Assembly: GCF_009834185.1 (NCBI RefSeq)
Contig: NZ_CP047173.1
Location: forward strand, 3,658,001 to 3,722,000
Direction of reading: 5' to 3'
From: Rathayibacter sp. VKM Ac-2760
Lineage (GTDB): Bacteria; Actinomycetota; Actinomycetes; Actinomycetales; Microbacteriaceae
Length of the DNA stretch: 64,000 bases
Shown here: piece by piece, positions 33,224 through 42,157 of the stretch
Layout: every line of letters starts with the position of its first letter
How positions within the stretch are numbered: the stretch's first letter is position 1
Translations under genes and position numbers: made by a program
Notes under the pieces: generated by a model
What the model saw: the letters and a program-made list of their open reading frames with translations, nothing else
What the model was told of the DNA's origin: nothing
Databases searched by the model: none

Positions 33224-33477
33224 GAGTCCAACCAGCCCTTTCCGAAGAGGTGCTCGAGCGCGCTCTCGTTCGAGCGCGTGACGGTCTGCGACATCTGGCC
33301 CGAGTGCCCGGTCAGGCCGACCCGTCCGAGCTCCACGCCGTCGGGGTCGAGCACGATCCAGATCGAGTGGGAGCCCTTGCCTCGCCGGGGCAGCTGCTCG
33401 ACGGACCAGCCCCGCCGTCGGGCACTCCGGCGGATCGCCTTGAGCACGTCCGCCGCTGACCGCGTTCCGTTGACCAC
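33220..33477 (-). CDS. hicA: HicA-like mRNA interferase toxin
   Basis: An 85-residue basic protein with the double-stranded-RNA-binding-like HicA core: SAADVLKAIRRSARRRGW, then the catalytic-histidine loop PRRGKGSHSIW, and a later VGLTGHSGQMSQT. HicA cleaves mRNA when not bound by HicB. The toxin gene comes first, as is usual for hicAB. The GTG at 33477 lies six bases after a TAGACT -10 box, so the transcript is probably leaderless. Confidence 0.82.
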   Translation of the reverse strand: MVNGTRSAADVLKAIRRSARRRGWSVEQLPRRGKGSHSIWIVLDPDGVELGRVGLTGHSGQMSQTVTRSNESALEHLFGKGWLDS

Positions 33478-33483
33478 AGAGTA

Positions 33484-33489
33484 AGTCTA
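33484..33489 (-). promoter_or_regulatory. -10 box of the leaderless hicAB promoter
   Basis: TAGACT on the minus strand, followed by TACTCT and then the GTG start. This spacing puts the transcription start at the first codon. Confidence 0.5.
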
Positions 33490-33634
33490 GGAAGGTGGAC
33501 AAGCAAGCGGCTATCGGCGTAGACACGCTGGCGCGCCGCGTCGCGTCGGCGGCGAGAGGGCGCGCGTCCGTCTGTTCGCGACAGGGTGGGGGCGGAGGGG
33601 GACGGGGTGGGGGGCCGGGCGCCAGGCTGAGCGG

Positions 33635-34747
33635 ATGACACGGCAGGTGAGCGCCCCGCAGGACGCGGCGCAGGGGCGACGGCGGGCGACGATCGGGTCG
33701 GCCTTCGACCCGCGCAGCAACAGCGTCAACGCCCTGCGGCTCGGGCTCGCGGTGGCCGTGATCGTGTCGCACTCGTTCCCGCTGGGCGGCTACGGCGAGG
33801 ATCCGGGCTTCGGCGGCTCCGACCTGGGCGACTGGGCGGTGGGCGGGTTCTTCGTCACCTCCGGCTACCTGATCACGGCCAGCCGGCTCCGCTCGCACTC
33901 GCTGCGCGACTACCTCTGGCGGCGCTTCCTGCGGATCTACCCCGCCTTCCTGGTGTCGCTCCTCGTCGTCGGCTTCGTGATAGCGCCGCTCGCGTCGCTG
34001 CTGCTCGGGGCCGGGCCGTGGACCGCGGCGGGCGGTGCTCGCTTCGTGCTCGGCAACCTGGCGCTCTACATCCGCGAGTTCGGCATCGACGGCATGCTCG
34101 GGACGGTGCCGTACCTGGGCGCGTGGAACGGCTCGCTCTGGACCCTCTTCTACGAGTTCGTCAGCTACCTCGTGATCGGGGTGCTGATCTCGGTGGTGCC
34201 GCGGCGGCGGGTCGCTCCGCTCGTCGTCGTCGGGTTCGCGGGGCTCACGCTGGTCGCCGGCGTGCTGGCCACCGATCGCGTGCCCTTCCCCGCGGCGCTC
34301 AACCAGACGGTGACGCTCGTCGCGTTCTTCCTGGCGGGCGCGATCGTGCACCTCTTCCGCGATCGGATCCCGCTGACGCTGCCGCTCGCGCTCCTGGCAC
34401 TGGTGCTCTTCGCGCTGGTGGTCGGCAGCGGGCTGTACCGCGTGCTGGCCGGCCTGCCGCTCGCCTATCTGATGCTGGCGCTGGGCGCCCGGCTGCCGCT
34501 CCGGCGGCTCGGCGCGACCCACGACGTCTCCTACGGGATGTACATCTACGCGTTCCCGGTCCAGCAGCTGCTGGCGCTCGCGCTGGCCGGCGCCGGGGTG
34601 CCGGTCTGGGGCTACGTCCTGCTCGCGATCGTGCTGACGCTGCCGCTCGCCTGGGCCAGCTGGCTGCTGATCGAGCGGCCGGCGATGCGGCTGAAGCGGC
34701 TCACCGCGCGGGCACCGGTCGACGTCGAGGGACACGTCCTCCGCTGA
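33635..34747 (+). CDS. acyltransferase family 3 membrane protein (OafA/YrhL type)
   Basis: A 370-residue multi-spanning O-acyltransferase. The family motif lies near the start (SVNALRLGLAVAVIVSHSFP, then FFVTSGYLITASRLR); about ten hydrophobic helices follow, ending with LLIERPAMRLKR. These enzymes move acetyl or other acyl groups onto surface polysaccharides or lipids from the membrane. It opens the polysaccharide region; an acetyltransferase gene follows after 15 bases. Confidence 0.88.
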   Translation: MTRQVSAPQDAAQGRRRATIGSAFDPRSNSVNALRLGLAVAVIVSHSFPLGGYGEDPGFGGSDLGDWAVGGFFVTSGYLITASRLRSHSLRDYLWRRFLRIYPAFLVSLLVVGFVIAPLASLLLGAGPWTAAGGARFVLGNLALYIREFGIDGMLGTVPYLGAWNGSLWTLFYEFVSYLVIGVLISVVPRRRVAPLVVVGFAGLTLVAGVLATDRVPFPAALNQTVTLVAFFLAGAIVHLFRDRIPLTLPLALLALVLFALVVGSGLYRVLAGLPLAYLMLALGARLPLRRLGATHDVSYGMYIYAFPVQQLLALALAGAGVPVWGYVLLAIVLTLPLAWASWLLIERPAMRLKRLTARAPVDVEGHVLR

Positions 34748-34762
34748 GGGGGACGCACGCAG

Positions 34763-35263
34763 ATGGGACTGGGGATCAGGATCCGGGCGGTCGAGCTCGC
34801 CGAGGCGGCCGCGTACTCGCCGCTGCTGAGCGCGCGCCTGCGCTGGCGGGCGCTGCGGGCGCTCGGCTGGCGCGACCTGGCCGCGCCGACCATCAAGCGG
34901 GGCGGCTGGATCAACGGGCACCGGCTGAGCATCGGGCCGGGCGGGTTCCTCGCCGTCGGTGTGTACCTCGATGCAGCCGCCCCGATCACGATCGGGCGCG
35001 AGGTGATGATCGGGCCGCACGCGATGGTGCTCACGTCGACCCACGCGGTCGGCGGGCCGGAGCGACGCGGCGGGGCGTCGGAGTACCACCCGGTGAGCAT
35101 CGGCGACGGCTGCTGGATCGGTGCGGGCGCGATCGTGCTGCCCGGGGTCGCGGTCGCCGCGGGCTGCGTGATCGCCGCCGGCGCGGTCGTCACCGAGGAC
35201 ACCGAGCCGCACGGGCTCTACGGCGGCGTCCCCGCGCGGCGGCTGAAGGACCTCCCCGTCTAG
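34763..35263 (+). CDS. left-handed beta-helix acetyltransferase
   Basis: A 166-residue hexapeptide-repeat enzyme. Repeats such as ITIGREVMIGPHAMV, VSIGDGCWIGAGAIVLPGVA and AAGCVIAAGAVVTEDTE form the beta-helix; the loop TSTHAVGG carries the catalytic histidine of the maltose/serine O-acetyltransferase group. It acetylates a sugar with acetyl-CoA. Co-directional with and 15 bases from the membrane acyltransferase; its stop lies just before the convergent operon end. Confidence 0.9.
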   Translation: MGLGIRIRAVELAEAAAYSPLLSARLRWRALRALGWRDLAAPTIKRGGWINGHRLSIGPGGFLAVGVYLDAAAPITIGREVMIGPHAMVLTSTHAVGGPERRGGASEYHPVSIGDGCWIGAGAIVLPGVAVAAGCVIAAGAVVTEDTEPHGLYGGVPARRLKDLPV

Positions 35264-35273
35264 CGGGCCGCCA

Positions 35274-36095
35274 TCAGCCGTCCCAGCCGCCGGGGAGGTC
35301 GCGGATCACGCTCCAGCGCGGGTGCAGCTGCGTCGCCGCGCCGCCGTCCCACTCCCGGCTGTGGAACCAGGGCGCGTGCACCTCGGCGGTGCGGTGCAGG
35401 TGGGCGCTGAGGTAGCCACCCCAATAGGAGAACGTCGAGTTCGCCAGCACCAGCCGGGGCGAGGCGGCCAGGAGCGCGAGCTGCGCGGTCGCGAGCGTGC
35501 CCGGGGCAGGCACGCGCACGTCGATCCCGTCGAGCACCCGCGCCAGCTTGAGCCGGCACCAGTCGAGGTCGTCCGAGACGAGCAGCACGCTGCGCACCTC
35601 GGCCCGCTCGCGCGCGGCGGCGAGCGCGACGCCGACGTACTCCACCACGTCGAAGGCGTAGCGGCCGCGGAAGGCGGGGACGCTGTAGTAGTCGCCGCGC
35701 CGGACGTTGATCGTGAGATCGGCGACGGGCGGCGAGGCGGCGACGAGGCCGGCGAAGGCCCCGCCGAGCACGTGCCGGTCGAGGAAGGCGCCGAGCTCCT
35801 CGACCGTGAAGTCCGTGCCGAGCCGCTGATACGCGCTGTGCGCCTCGCGCGGGCTGGTGAACCGGACGTCCTCGGGCCGCACCGCGAGCTCGTCGACGGC
35901 GAGCACCGCGGCCCACTCCGCCGACCGCGCCGTGCTCCGCACCGCAGCCGCCTCGCCCCGCGCCCGCCGCGCCGCGGCCTGCAGCCAGAAGTAGAGGAGG
36001 TTGCCGCCGCCGAACGCCTCCGGTGGCATCAGGACCGTCGTCCCGCGCCGGCGCAGCGGCGCGAGGACCGCCGCTCGCAGGTCACCGGCGCTCAT
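35274..36095 (-). CDS. fucosyltransferase-like protein (GT11 type)
   Basis: A 273-residue protein with the two marks of alpha-1,2-fucosyltransferase-like GT11 enzymes: INVRRGDYYSVP (the HxRRGD-type donor site) and the C-terminal LANSTFSYWGGYLSA. It probably transfers fucose or a related sugar to the surface polymer. Its ATG shares a base with the stop of the upstream glycosyltransferase (TGATG). It is the last gene of the minus-strand operon. Confidence 0.78.
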   Translation of the reverse strand: MSAGDLRAAVLAPLRRRGTTVLMPPEAFGGGNLLYFWLQAAARRARGEAAAVRSTARSAEWAAVLAVDELAVRPEDVRFTSPREAHSAYQRLGTDFTVEELGAFLDRHVLGGAFAGLVAASPPVADLTINVRRGDYYSVPAFRGRYAFDVVEYVGVALAAARERAEVRSVLLVSDDLDWCRLKLARVLDGIDVRVPAPGTLATAQLALLAASPRLVLANSTFSYWGGYLSAHLHRTAEVHAPWFHSREWDGGAATQLHPRWSVIRDLPGGWDG

Positions 36096-37018
36096 CACCG
36101 GCGCACCGCCGAGCGGCCGAACGTGCGCAGCAGATGGAAGGCGAAGGCTCCGCGCCGTTGCGCGCCCCGCCGCGCCGCGGTCAGCATCCGCAGCCTGGTG
36201 CGCCACGGCAGATCGCTGCGCCCGGCGCGCTTGGCGAGCTCCCACCGGACGCTCAGCGCCCGCTCGGCGGCATCCGGCGCCGCGTCCTCGTAGTGCCTGA
36301 GCGCGGCGTCCATCGCGACGAGGTAGCGGGAGTGCTCGCGATCGAAGCCCTGTGCGGCGAGCGAGCTGCTGAGCCGGCGGACGGCGACCAGCGGCTCCTC
36401 GACGTAGGAGAACCGGGATCCGCGGCAGGCGAGGCGCACCAGCAGCTCGAAGTCCTCGAAGAAGAGGGACTCGGCGTAGCCGCCGGCCGCCCTCAGCGTG
36501 CCCGTGCGCAGCAGGAGGGACGCCGCGGGGATCCAGTTCGACTCGAGGATGCACTCGGCGACGGTCTCCGATCGCGCCGGTTCGTCCGGCCAGGGGAACT
36601 CGACGCTCGACGAGGCGTGGAGGAGGCGGGAGTCGCCGTCGATGACGACCGCGTCGCTGTAGGCGAGGTCGGCGCCGGTCTCCTCGAGGAGCGCCAGGTG
36701 CCGCTCGAGGCGCGACGGCAGCATCAGATCGTCGGCGGACAGGTAGGCGACGTACTCGGTGCCGACCAGGGCGAGCATGCGGTTGAGAGTGCGGGTGAGG
36801 CCGACGTTGACCGGATTCGGGTGGAACTCGGCGAAGCCGGGATGCTCGCCGAGGTAGGCCGCGACGACCTCGCGGGAGTCGTCGGGCGAGGCGTCGTCGG
36901 CGATGAGGACGCGGTCGGCCGGCCGGGTCTGCGTGCGGATGCTGTCGAGGCACTCCGGCAGGTACGCCGCGTGGGCGTAGCCGACCACGATCACCGTGAC
37001 CGCTCCGTCTCCGCTCAC
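36095..37018 (-). CDS. family 2 glycosyltransferase
   Basis: A 307-residue GT-A-fold enzyme. VTVIVVGYAHAAYLPECLDS opens the Rossmann-like domain, ADDASPDDSREV holds the first acidic motif and AYLSADDLMLP gives the DxD-like metal site (SADD). The C-terminal 90 residues are helical and basic. The GTG at 37018 lies next to three 17-bp tandem repeats, each carrying GTGAGCGGAGA (start plus Shine-Dalgarno-like GGAG), so the true start may be a neighbouring GTG. Confidence 0.88.
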   Translation of the reverse strand: MSGDGAVTVIVVGYAHAAYLPECLDSIRTQTRPADRVLIADDASPDDSREVVAAYLGEHPGFAEFHPNPVNVGLTRTLNRMLALVGTEYVAYLSADDLMLPSRLERHLALLEETGADLAYSDAVVIDGDSRLLHASSSVEFPWPDEPARSETVAECILESNWIPAASLLLRTGTLRAAGGYAESLFFEDFELLVRLACRGSRFSYVEEPLVAVRRLSSSLAAQGFDREHSRYLVAMDAALRHYEDAAPDAAERALSVRWELAKRAGRSDLPWRTRLRMLTAARRGAQRRGAFAFHLLRTFGRSAVRR

Positions 37019-37020
37019 GA

Positions 37021-37054
37021 CAGCTCTCCGCTCACGACAGCTCTCCGCTCACGT
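37021..37054. repeat. 17-bp tandem repeat carrying start/ribosome-site sequence
   Basis: CAGCTCTCCGCTCACGA at 37021-37037 and, with a final T, at 37038-37054; partial copies lie on both sides (37008-37020 and from 37055). On the minus strand each unit reads GTGAGCGGAGAGCTG. The array covers the junction between the ABC exporter stop (37049) and the glycosyltransferase start (37018). The unit is not a multiple of three, so gain or loss would shift the spacing of starts. Confidence 0.8.
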
Positions 37055-38848
37055 CAGCTCTCCCAGCGCCACCAGGTGCGCGAACGCAGCGTGCTCCGCC
37101 CGGACCTCGTCGAAGGTCCCCGCCCCCTCGATGCGGCCGTCGTCGAGGAACAGCAGGCGGTCCGCGCCGCGGACGGTCGAGAGCCGGTGCGCGACGATCA
37201 GCACGGTCATGCTCCCGTGCAGCGCGGCGACGGCCTTCGAGATCTCGTGCTCGGTCTTGTTGTCCAGCGCCGACGTCGCCTCGTCGAGGACGAGGATCGC
37301 GGGGCGCCGGTACAGCGCCCGAGCCAGGCCGATGCGCTGCCGCTGGCCGCCCGAGAGACGGACGCCGCGCTCGCCCACGCGCGTCTCGAGCCCGAGCGGC
37401 AGCTGCTCCACGAACTCCTCGAGCTGGGCGGTGCGGACCACCTCGCGCACGCGGTCGAGGTCGACCTCGTCGCTCGGCACGCCGAACGCGATGTTCGCGG
37501 CGAAGGACGCGTCGAGGAGGAACACGTCCTGCGGCACGACGCCCAGGCCTGCGTACCAGCCGGCGAGGTCCGCTCCGATCGGCCGCCCGCCGCAGAGGAG
37601 GCGGCCCTCGGTGGGCTCGAGCAGTCCGAGCACCAGGTCGAGGAGGGTGCTCTTGCCGGCACCGCTCGAGCCGACGAAGGCCGTCGTCGCGTTCTCCGCG
37701 ATCGTCAGCGACACCCCCCGGATCACGTCGCGGTCGGAGTCGGGGTAGCGGTACGAGACGTCCTCGAGCACGATGTCGCCGCGGAAGCGCCCGCCGCCGC
37801 CCGGTGTCTCGTCGTGCGCGCCCAGCGCCTCGAGCTCCTCGGCCGCGCCCTTCACGATCCCGAGACCGGCCTGACCGCTGCGGATGATGGCGAACGTGGC
37901 GGAGATCCGATTGAGCGTCGGGAGGGCGCGCAGCGACGCGGCCGCGAACACGCCCAGGACCGAGAGGGCCTCGGCCGACGAGCCCGTCGCGAGGAGGATC
38001 CCCGAGATGCCGATGATCGCGACCACGAAGCCGATCTCGAGCAGGTACTTGGGCAGCTCCGAGACGATCGAGAGCGTCCGCGAGGCCTGCGCGGTCCGGT
38101 GCTTGGCCGCGCCGAAGCCGGCGACGAGCCGCGACGCGCTCGAGGAGAGCCGCGCCTCGCGGAAGCCGTCGAGCGAGGGGAGGAGGAACTGCCAGGTCTC
38201 GAGGGCGGCCCCGGCCAGCTCCTCGCCGAGTCGCGCCTGCCTGCGGCGCAGCAGCGCCTGCACCCCGCCGAGCAGGACCGCGAAGAACACCGCGGCGAAG
38301 ACGGTCGCGATCGGGGAGGCGACCAGCAGCACGCCGACGAGGGCGACCAGCACCAGCGCGTCCGAGGCGATCCCGAGCACACCGAGGAGCACGCCGGACG
38401 CCTGGACCGTCGAGTCGTTGATGTTGCGATAGACCTCGGACAGCCGGCGCGAGCGGTGCACGGCGTAGGGCGAGAGGACGTAGCGGCGCAGGAGCTCGGT
38501 CGACGCGTCGGCCGACACCCGGGTGGTGCGCCCGAGCAGCCACCAGCGGAAGACGATCGTGCCGATGCTCTTGAGCACGAAGACGACCGCGACGAAGCCC
38601 GCCACGATCGGGACGAGGGTCGCCACGTCGCTCGAGCCGATCGCGTCGGCGAGCACGGCGACCACTCCGGTCCCGGTGTCGGTGCCGGTCAGCAGCGCCA
38701 TCAGCGGCACCATCGCGGCGACGCCGAGGGTGTCCAGCACGGCCAGCACGAGCGAGCCGGCGATCGCGGCGACGATCCACCCGGGCGACGCGGCGCCGGC
38801 GAGGGAGAGCAGGACCCCCAGACCCGGCCGGATCGATCGATCGGTCAT
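37049..38848 (-). CDS. ABC exporter (lipid-linked glycan flippase, PglK/MsbA type)
   Basis: A 599-residue half-transporter: a six-helix membrane domain (about 20-320), then the ATPase with Walker A GSSGAGKST (near 392), Q-loop VVPQDVFLLDAS, signature VRLSGGQRQRIGLARAL, Walker B AILVLDEATSALD and H-loop AHRLS. By context it is the best candidate for moving lipid-linked repeat units across the membrane, since no Wzx-type flippase was found; lipid export is the alternative. ATG overlaps the stop of the downstream-coded glycosyltransferase... that is, the next gene upstream in the operon is the frameshifted GT at 38845. Confidence 0.85.
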   Translation of the reverse strand: MTDRSIRPGLGVLLSLAGAASPGWIVAAIAGSLVLAVLDTLGVAAMVPLMALLTGTDTGTGVVAVLADAIGSSDVATLVPIVAGFVAVVFVLKSIGTIVFRWWLLGRTTRVSADASTELLRRYVLSPYAVHRSRRLSEVYRNINDSTVQASGVLLGVLGIASDALVLVALVGVLLVASPIATVFAAVFFAVLLGGVQALLRRRQARLGEELAGAALETWQFLLPSLDGFREARLSSSASRLVAGFGAAKHRTAQASRTLSIVSELPKYLLEIGFVVAIIGISGILLATGSSAEALSVLGVFAAASLRALPTLNRISATFAIIRSGQAGLGIVKGAAEELEALGAHDETPGGGGRFRGDIVLEDVSYRYPDSDRDVIRGVSLTIAENATTAFVGSSGAGKSTLLDLVLGLLEPTEGRLLCGGRPIGADLAGWYAGLGVVPQDVFLLDASFAANIAFGVPSDEVDLDRVREVVRTAQLEEFVEQLPLGLETRVGERGVRLSGGQRQRIGLARALYRRPAILVLDEATSALDNKTEHEISKAVAALHGSMTVLIVAHRLSTVRGADRLLFLDDGRIEGAGTFDEVRAEHAAFAHLVALGELT

Positions 38849-39914
38849 GCGGCAGCCCTCCTGGCGTAGACGTCGGCGATGTCCGCGCACATCCGCGCGA
38901 CGCTGCGCGGCGAGGCGGCCGCGGCCGGCTCCTCCCCCTGCTGACGGAGCGCCCGAGCCACGGCCGCGGGATCGGCGGCGTCGACGAGGGAGCGGCGGTC
39001 GAGGATCTCGGGGTTGCCGCCGACCGGGGTCGCGACGACGCCGATCCCGCGGGCGACCGCATCGAGGAGCGTGTACGAGCAGTTCTCCCAGACCGAGAGC
39101 TGGGCGACGACGTCGGCCGCGGCGAGCGCGCGCTCGGGGTCGACGAAGCCGGGGAACGCGACGGCGTCGCCGAGACCGAGCGCGGCCGCCTGCGCGCGCA
39201 GGCCGGCACCGAGCGCGCCCTCCCCCGCGACGGTCAGCGTCGCTCCGGGCACCTGCCGGCGCAGGACGGCGAAGGCGTCGAGCAGGGCGTCGATGCGCTT
39301 CTCGGGCGCGAGCCGCGAGAGGGAGAGGACGCGGAGGGAGCCGGCCGGGCGCTCGCGGGGGACGGTCGCGGGCGCCTCCACTCCGTTGAGCACGACGTCG
39401 ACGGGCAGCACCGGGTGCCACTTCTGCAGCATCGCGCGGCGGGTGGCCTGCGAGACGGCGATCGCGCCGTCGAAGCGGCGCAGACGCGCGCGGTGAGCGA
39501 GGGCCATCGCGCGGGCCTGCGCTCCGGAGCGGTGGTAGACGGCGTCGGGGCCGGCGATGCCGTGCTCGGTGGTGAGCCGCCGGACGCCGCGCGGCAGCGG
39601 GGTCGCGGCGCTGACGAGGTCGGCGTGGGCGAGGTGCGAGTGCACGATCGCGGGGCGCAGCGCCCGGGCCGTGGCGGCGAGGGTGCGGGCGGAGGCGGCG
39701 GGCCGGCGGCCGTGCCGAAGCGCCCGGTCGTCACCGCCGAGCCCTGCGCGCGGAGCCGCCGGGCGAGGGCGCCCTCGGGGCAGAGCACCACGACGCGGTG
39801 GCCGGGGACGCCCTGCCGCGCGACGTCGAGGACGTGGCGGGCCACCCCGCCCTCTTCAGGCACGGGGACCAGCCAGAGCGCGATCGGCGCGGCGCCGCCC
39901 GGCCCGGCGCTCAC
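38845..39914 (-). pseudogene. family 4 glycosyltransferase, frameshifted
   Basis: The first frame starts at the GTG 39914 (overlapping the upstream stop as GTGA) and reads IALWLVPVPEEGGVARHVLD to about VTTGRFG. The rest (SARTLAATARALRPAIVHSH, then LTTEHG, RVLSLSRLAPEKRIDALLDA, TPVGGNPEI) is in another frame, ending at 38845. The switch lies in the G/C-rich stretch 39685-39720. With one correction this is a normal GT-B retaining enzyme of about 355 residues with the usual EK(R)IDALLDA donor-site motif. The intact GTGA/ATGA couplings on both sides suggest either a recent mutation or a sequence error. Confidence 0.75.
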
Positions 39915-42157
39915 AGCCACTCCTCCAGCCGCTCGAGCGCCGTCCAGAAGCCCTCGCCGCTGTCGACGTGGCCCTGCCAGATCTCCGGGATGAACGGCAC
40001 GCCCGGCGCGAGCACGTCGAGCGCCGTCGCGAAGGCCGGCCAGTCGATCTCGCCCTCGCCGATCTGCACGCCCTCGCCGTCGATCCCGGTCGCGTCGACG
40101 AGGTGCAGGTGCGCGCTCAGCGGTGCGAGGGTCTCGACCGCCGCCGAGAAGGCGAGGCCGAGGTGGTTCGCGGCGAGCTTGGTGTGCGAGGCGTCGAGGC
40201 AGAGCGGCGTGCCGGTGCCGCGCGCGAACGCGGCGGTGTCCTCCGGATCGACGAAGAGGTTGTGGAACTGCTGGCCGCCCATCAGCCACGGGTAGGGCGG
40301 CAGGGTCTGCGCGAGCACCCGCACGCCGCCGGTGTCGAGGCGGCCGAGCGCGTCGGCGATCCGCTCGTACATCGGCCCGCGCCGGGCGGGGTCGACGTGC
40401 GCGTGCCGGGTGAAGCCGCCCATCGTGACGACCATCATCGGGTCCTCGTCCTGCGTGAACCAGCGCGCGAGCGAGCGGGTGACGCCGATGGTCCGCTGCA
40501 CCTCGGCGATCGAGCGCTCCCAGACGTCGGCGTCGAAGGAGGCGAGATCGACCAGGAAGTCGCCCGCGAACAGGTCGGGCAGGTGGGTGGTGAAGCCGCG
40601 CTGCTGTCGCCGGGTGAAGACGTCGTCGACGGCGATCTCGAGGTCGCGGTAGGAGAAGTGGAACTCGAGGAAGTCGGGGTTCGCCTCGCCGAGCAGCTCG
40701 GCGTGGTCGTGGTAGCGGACGGGCAGTCCCCAGGGCCGGCGGAAGGCGAACGGCCGGCCGGCCGGCGTGCTCGCGCGCAGGTCGCCCTCGAAGAAGAAGC
40801 CGCCCTCGGCGACGTCGCGGTGCAGGGTGCGCCCGAGCAGGCGCGGCAGCTCGTTCGGCTGCAAGCCGCGACCGGGGCTGCGGACCGCCACGTCGGCGGC
40901 GGCGACCGTCTCGCCGCTGCGGAGCGGCCGGGCGGCGACGAGCGACTTCGCCAGCGACACCCGGTTCATCGACTCGCCGGTGGAGACGCCGCGCGGCTCG
41001 GCCGTGCCGAGGGCGGACTCGATGTCGCGGATCTCGGCGACCATCCGCTCGAACTCGTCCGGCAGCAGCGAGACCGCGTGGTCGTTGCCCTCCAGCGCGC
41101 GGTCGACGGTGAAGTGCTTCTCGATGATCCGGGCGCCCCGCGCCACCGCGGCCACCGGCACGTGCCAGCCGCGCTCGTGGCCGGAGTAGCCGATCACGCC
41201 GCTGCCGATCTCGGCGAGCCGCTCGAGGTAGGCGAGATTGAGGTCGCGGTAGGGCGCGGGGTAGGTCGACTGGGTGTGCAGCAGCGCGTAGGAGGTGCCG
41301 AGCGAGCGCAGGAGCGCCACGGACTCGAGGATCTCGCTCTCGCGCGACATCCCGGTGCTCAGCAGCAGCGGCAGGCCGCGGGTGCCGGCGTCGGCGAGCA
41401 GCTCGTGGTTGGTCAGGTCGGCCGAGGCGATCTTGAGGCCGGGCACGCCGTAGTCGACGAGCGCCTGCACGCTCGGCGAGTCCCAGGGGGTGCAGAGCAC
41501 GTCGATCCCGGCGTCGGCGGCGTGGTCGAAGACCTCGAAGAGGGCCTCGGCGGGCAGGGCGAAGCGGCGCAGCAGGTCGATCGTGTACTGCGCGCCGAGG
41601 TCCTCGCCCGCGGTCGAGCCTCCGCGCTGGCGGTAGAGCGAGTCGAGGTCGCGCAGCTGGAACTTCACCGCGTCGGCGCCCGCCGCCACGGCGAGGTCGA
41701 CCAGGCGCCGGGCCCGGTCGAGGGAGCCGTTGTGGTTGTTGCCGATCTCGGCGATCACGAAGGCCGGGTGCCCGTCGCCGACCGGGTGCCGGCCGATCTG
41801 CAGCGCGGTGTCGCCCTCGATCGCGATCGCGACGAGGTGGCCGCGCGGATCGACGAGCGGCACGTGGCTGATCCCGTTCGCGCCGAGCAGCGCGGCGATC
41901 GCCGGCGCCGGGTCGTCGGCCGCCGCGGTCCGCACGGCGGTGTTCGCCACCGCGAGCACCGGGACGTCGAGCGAGGCGGTCGGGTTCGCGATGATCCAAC
42001 GGCGGAAGTCGCCGTCCGAGACCGAGCCGCGGAGCACGCCGTGCCCGTCGACGCAGAAGACGATGCGCTGCTTGTTCGCGTTGATCTTCGCGAGCGCGGT
42101 CAGCACCGGGTCCTCGGCGAAGACGATGTAGGGCGCCAGGTGGCGGTCGATGATCAC
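39911..42157 (-). CDS. NeuB-type nonulosonic acid synthase fused to CBS pair and sugar-isomerase-like TIM barrel
   Basis: A 748-residue fusion. Residues 1-122 form a CBS-domain pair (VLTALAKINANKQRIVFCVD; ISHVPLVDPRGHLVAIAIEG). Residues about 125-400 are a NeuB synthase (FVIAEIGNNHNGSLDRARRL; DAVKFQ; LLLSTGMS; YSGHERG). A SAF domain follows at about 405-460 (RPLRSGETVAAADVAVRSPG), and residues about 475-748 resemble AP-endonuclease-2/sugar-phosphate isomerase barrels (LEFHFSYRDLE, PEIWQGHVDSGEGF). NeuB enzymes condense PEP with an N-acylated hexosamine to give a sialic-like acid. The CBS pair may sense a nucleotide, and the barrel may prepare the sugar. GTGA overlap with neuA. Confidence 0.88.
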   Translation of the reverse strand: MIIDRHLAPYIVFAEDPVLTALAKINANKQRIVFCVDGHGVLRGSVSDGDFRRWIIANPTASLDVPVLAVANTAVRTAAADDPAPAIAALLGANGISHVPLVDPRGHLVAIAIEGDTALQIGRHPVGDGHPAFVIAEIGNNHNGSLDRARRLVDLAVAAGADAVKFQLRDLDSLYRQRGGSTAGEDLGAQYTIDLLRRFALPAEALFEVFDHAADAGIDVLCTPWDSPSVQALVDYGVPGLKIASADLTNHELLADAGTRGLPLLLSTGMSRESEILESVALLRSLGTSYALLHTQSTYPAPYRDLNLAYLERLAEIGSGVIGYSGHERGWHVPVAAVARGARIIEKHFTVDRALEGNDHAVSLLPDEFERMVAEIRDIESALGTAEPRGVSTGESMNRVSLAKSLVAARPLRSGETVAAADVAVRSPGRGLQPNELPRLLGRTLHRDVAEGGFFFEGDLRASTPAGRPFAFRRPWGLPVRYHDHAELLGEANPDFLEFHFSYRDLEIAVDDVFTRRQQRGFTTHLPDLFAGDFLVDLASFDADVWERSIAEVQRTIGVTRSLARWFTQDEDPMMVVTMGGFTRHAHVDPARRGPMYERIADALGRLDTGGVRVLAQTLPPYPWLMGGQQFHNLFVDPEDTAAFARGTGTPLCLDASHTKLAANHLGLAFSAAVETLAPLSAHLHLVDATGIDGEGVQIGEGEIDWPAFATALDVLAPGVPFIPEIWQGHVDSGEGFWTALERLEEWL

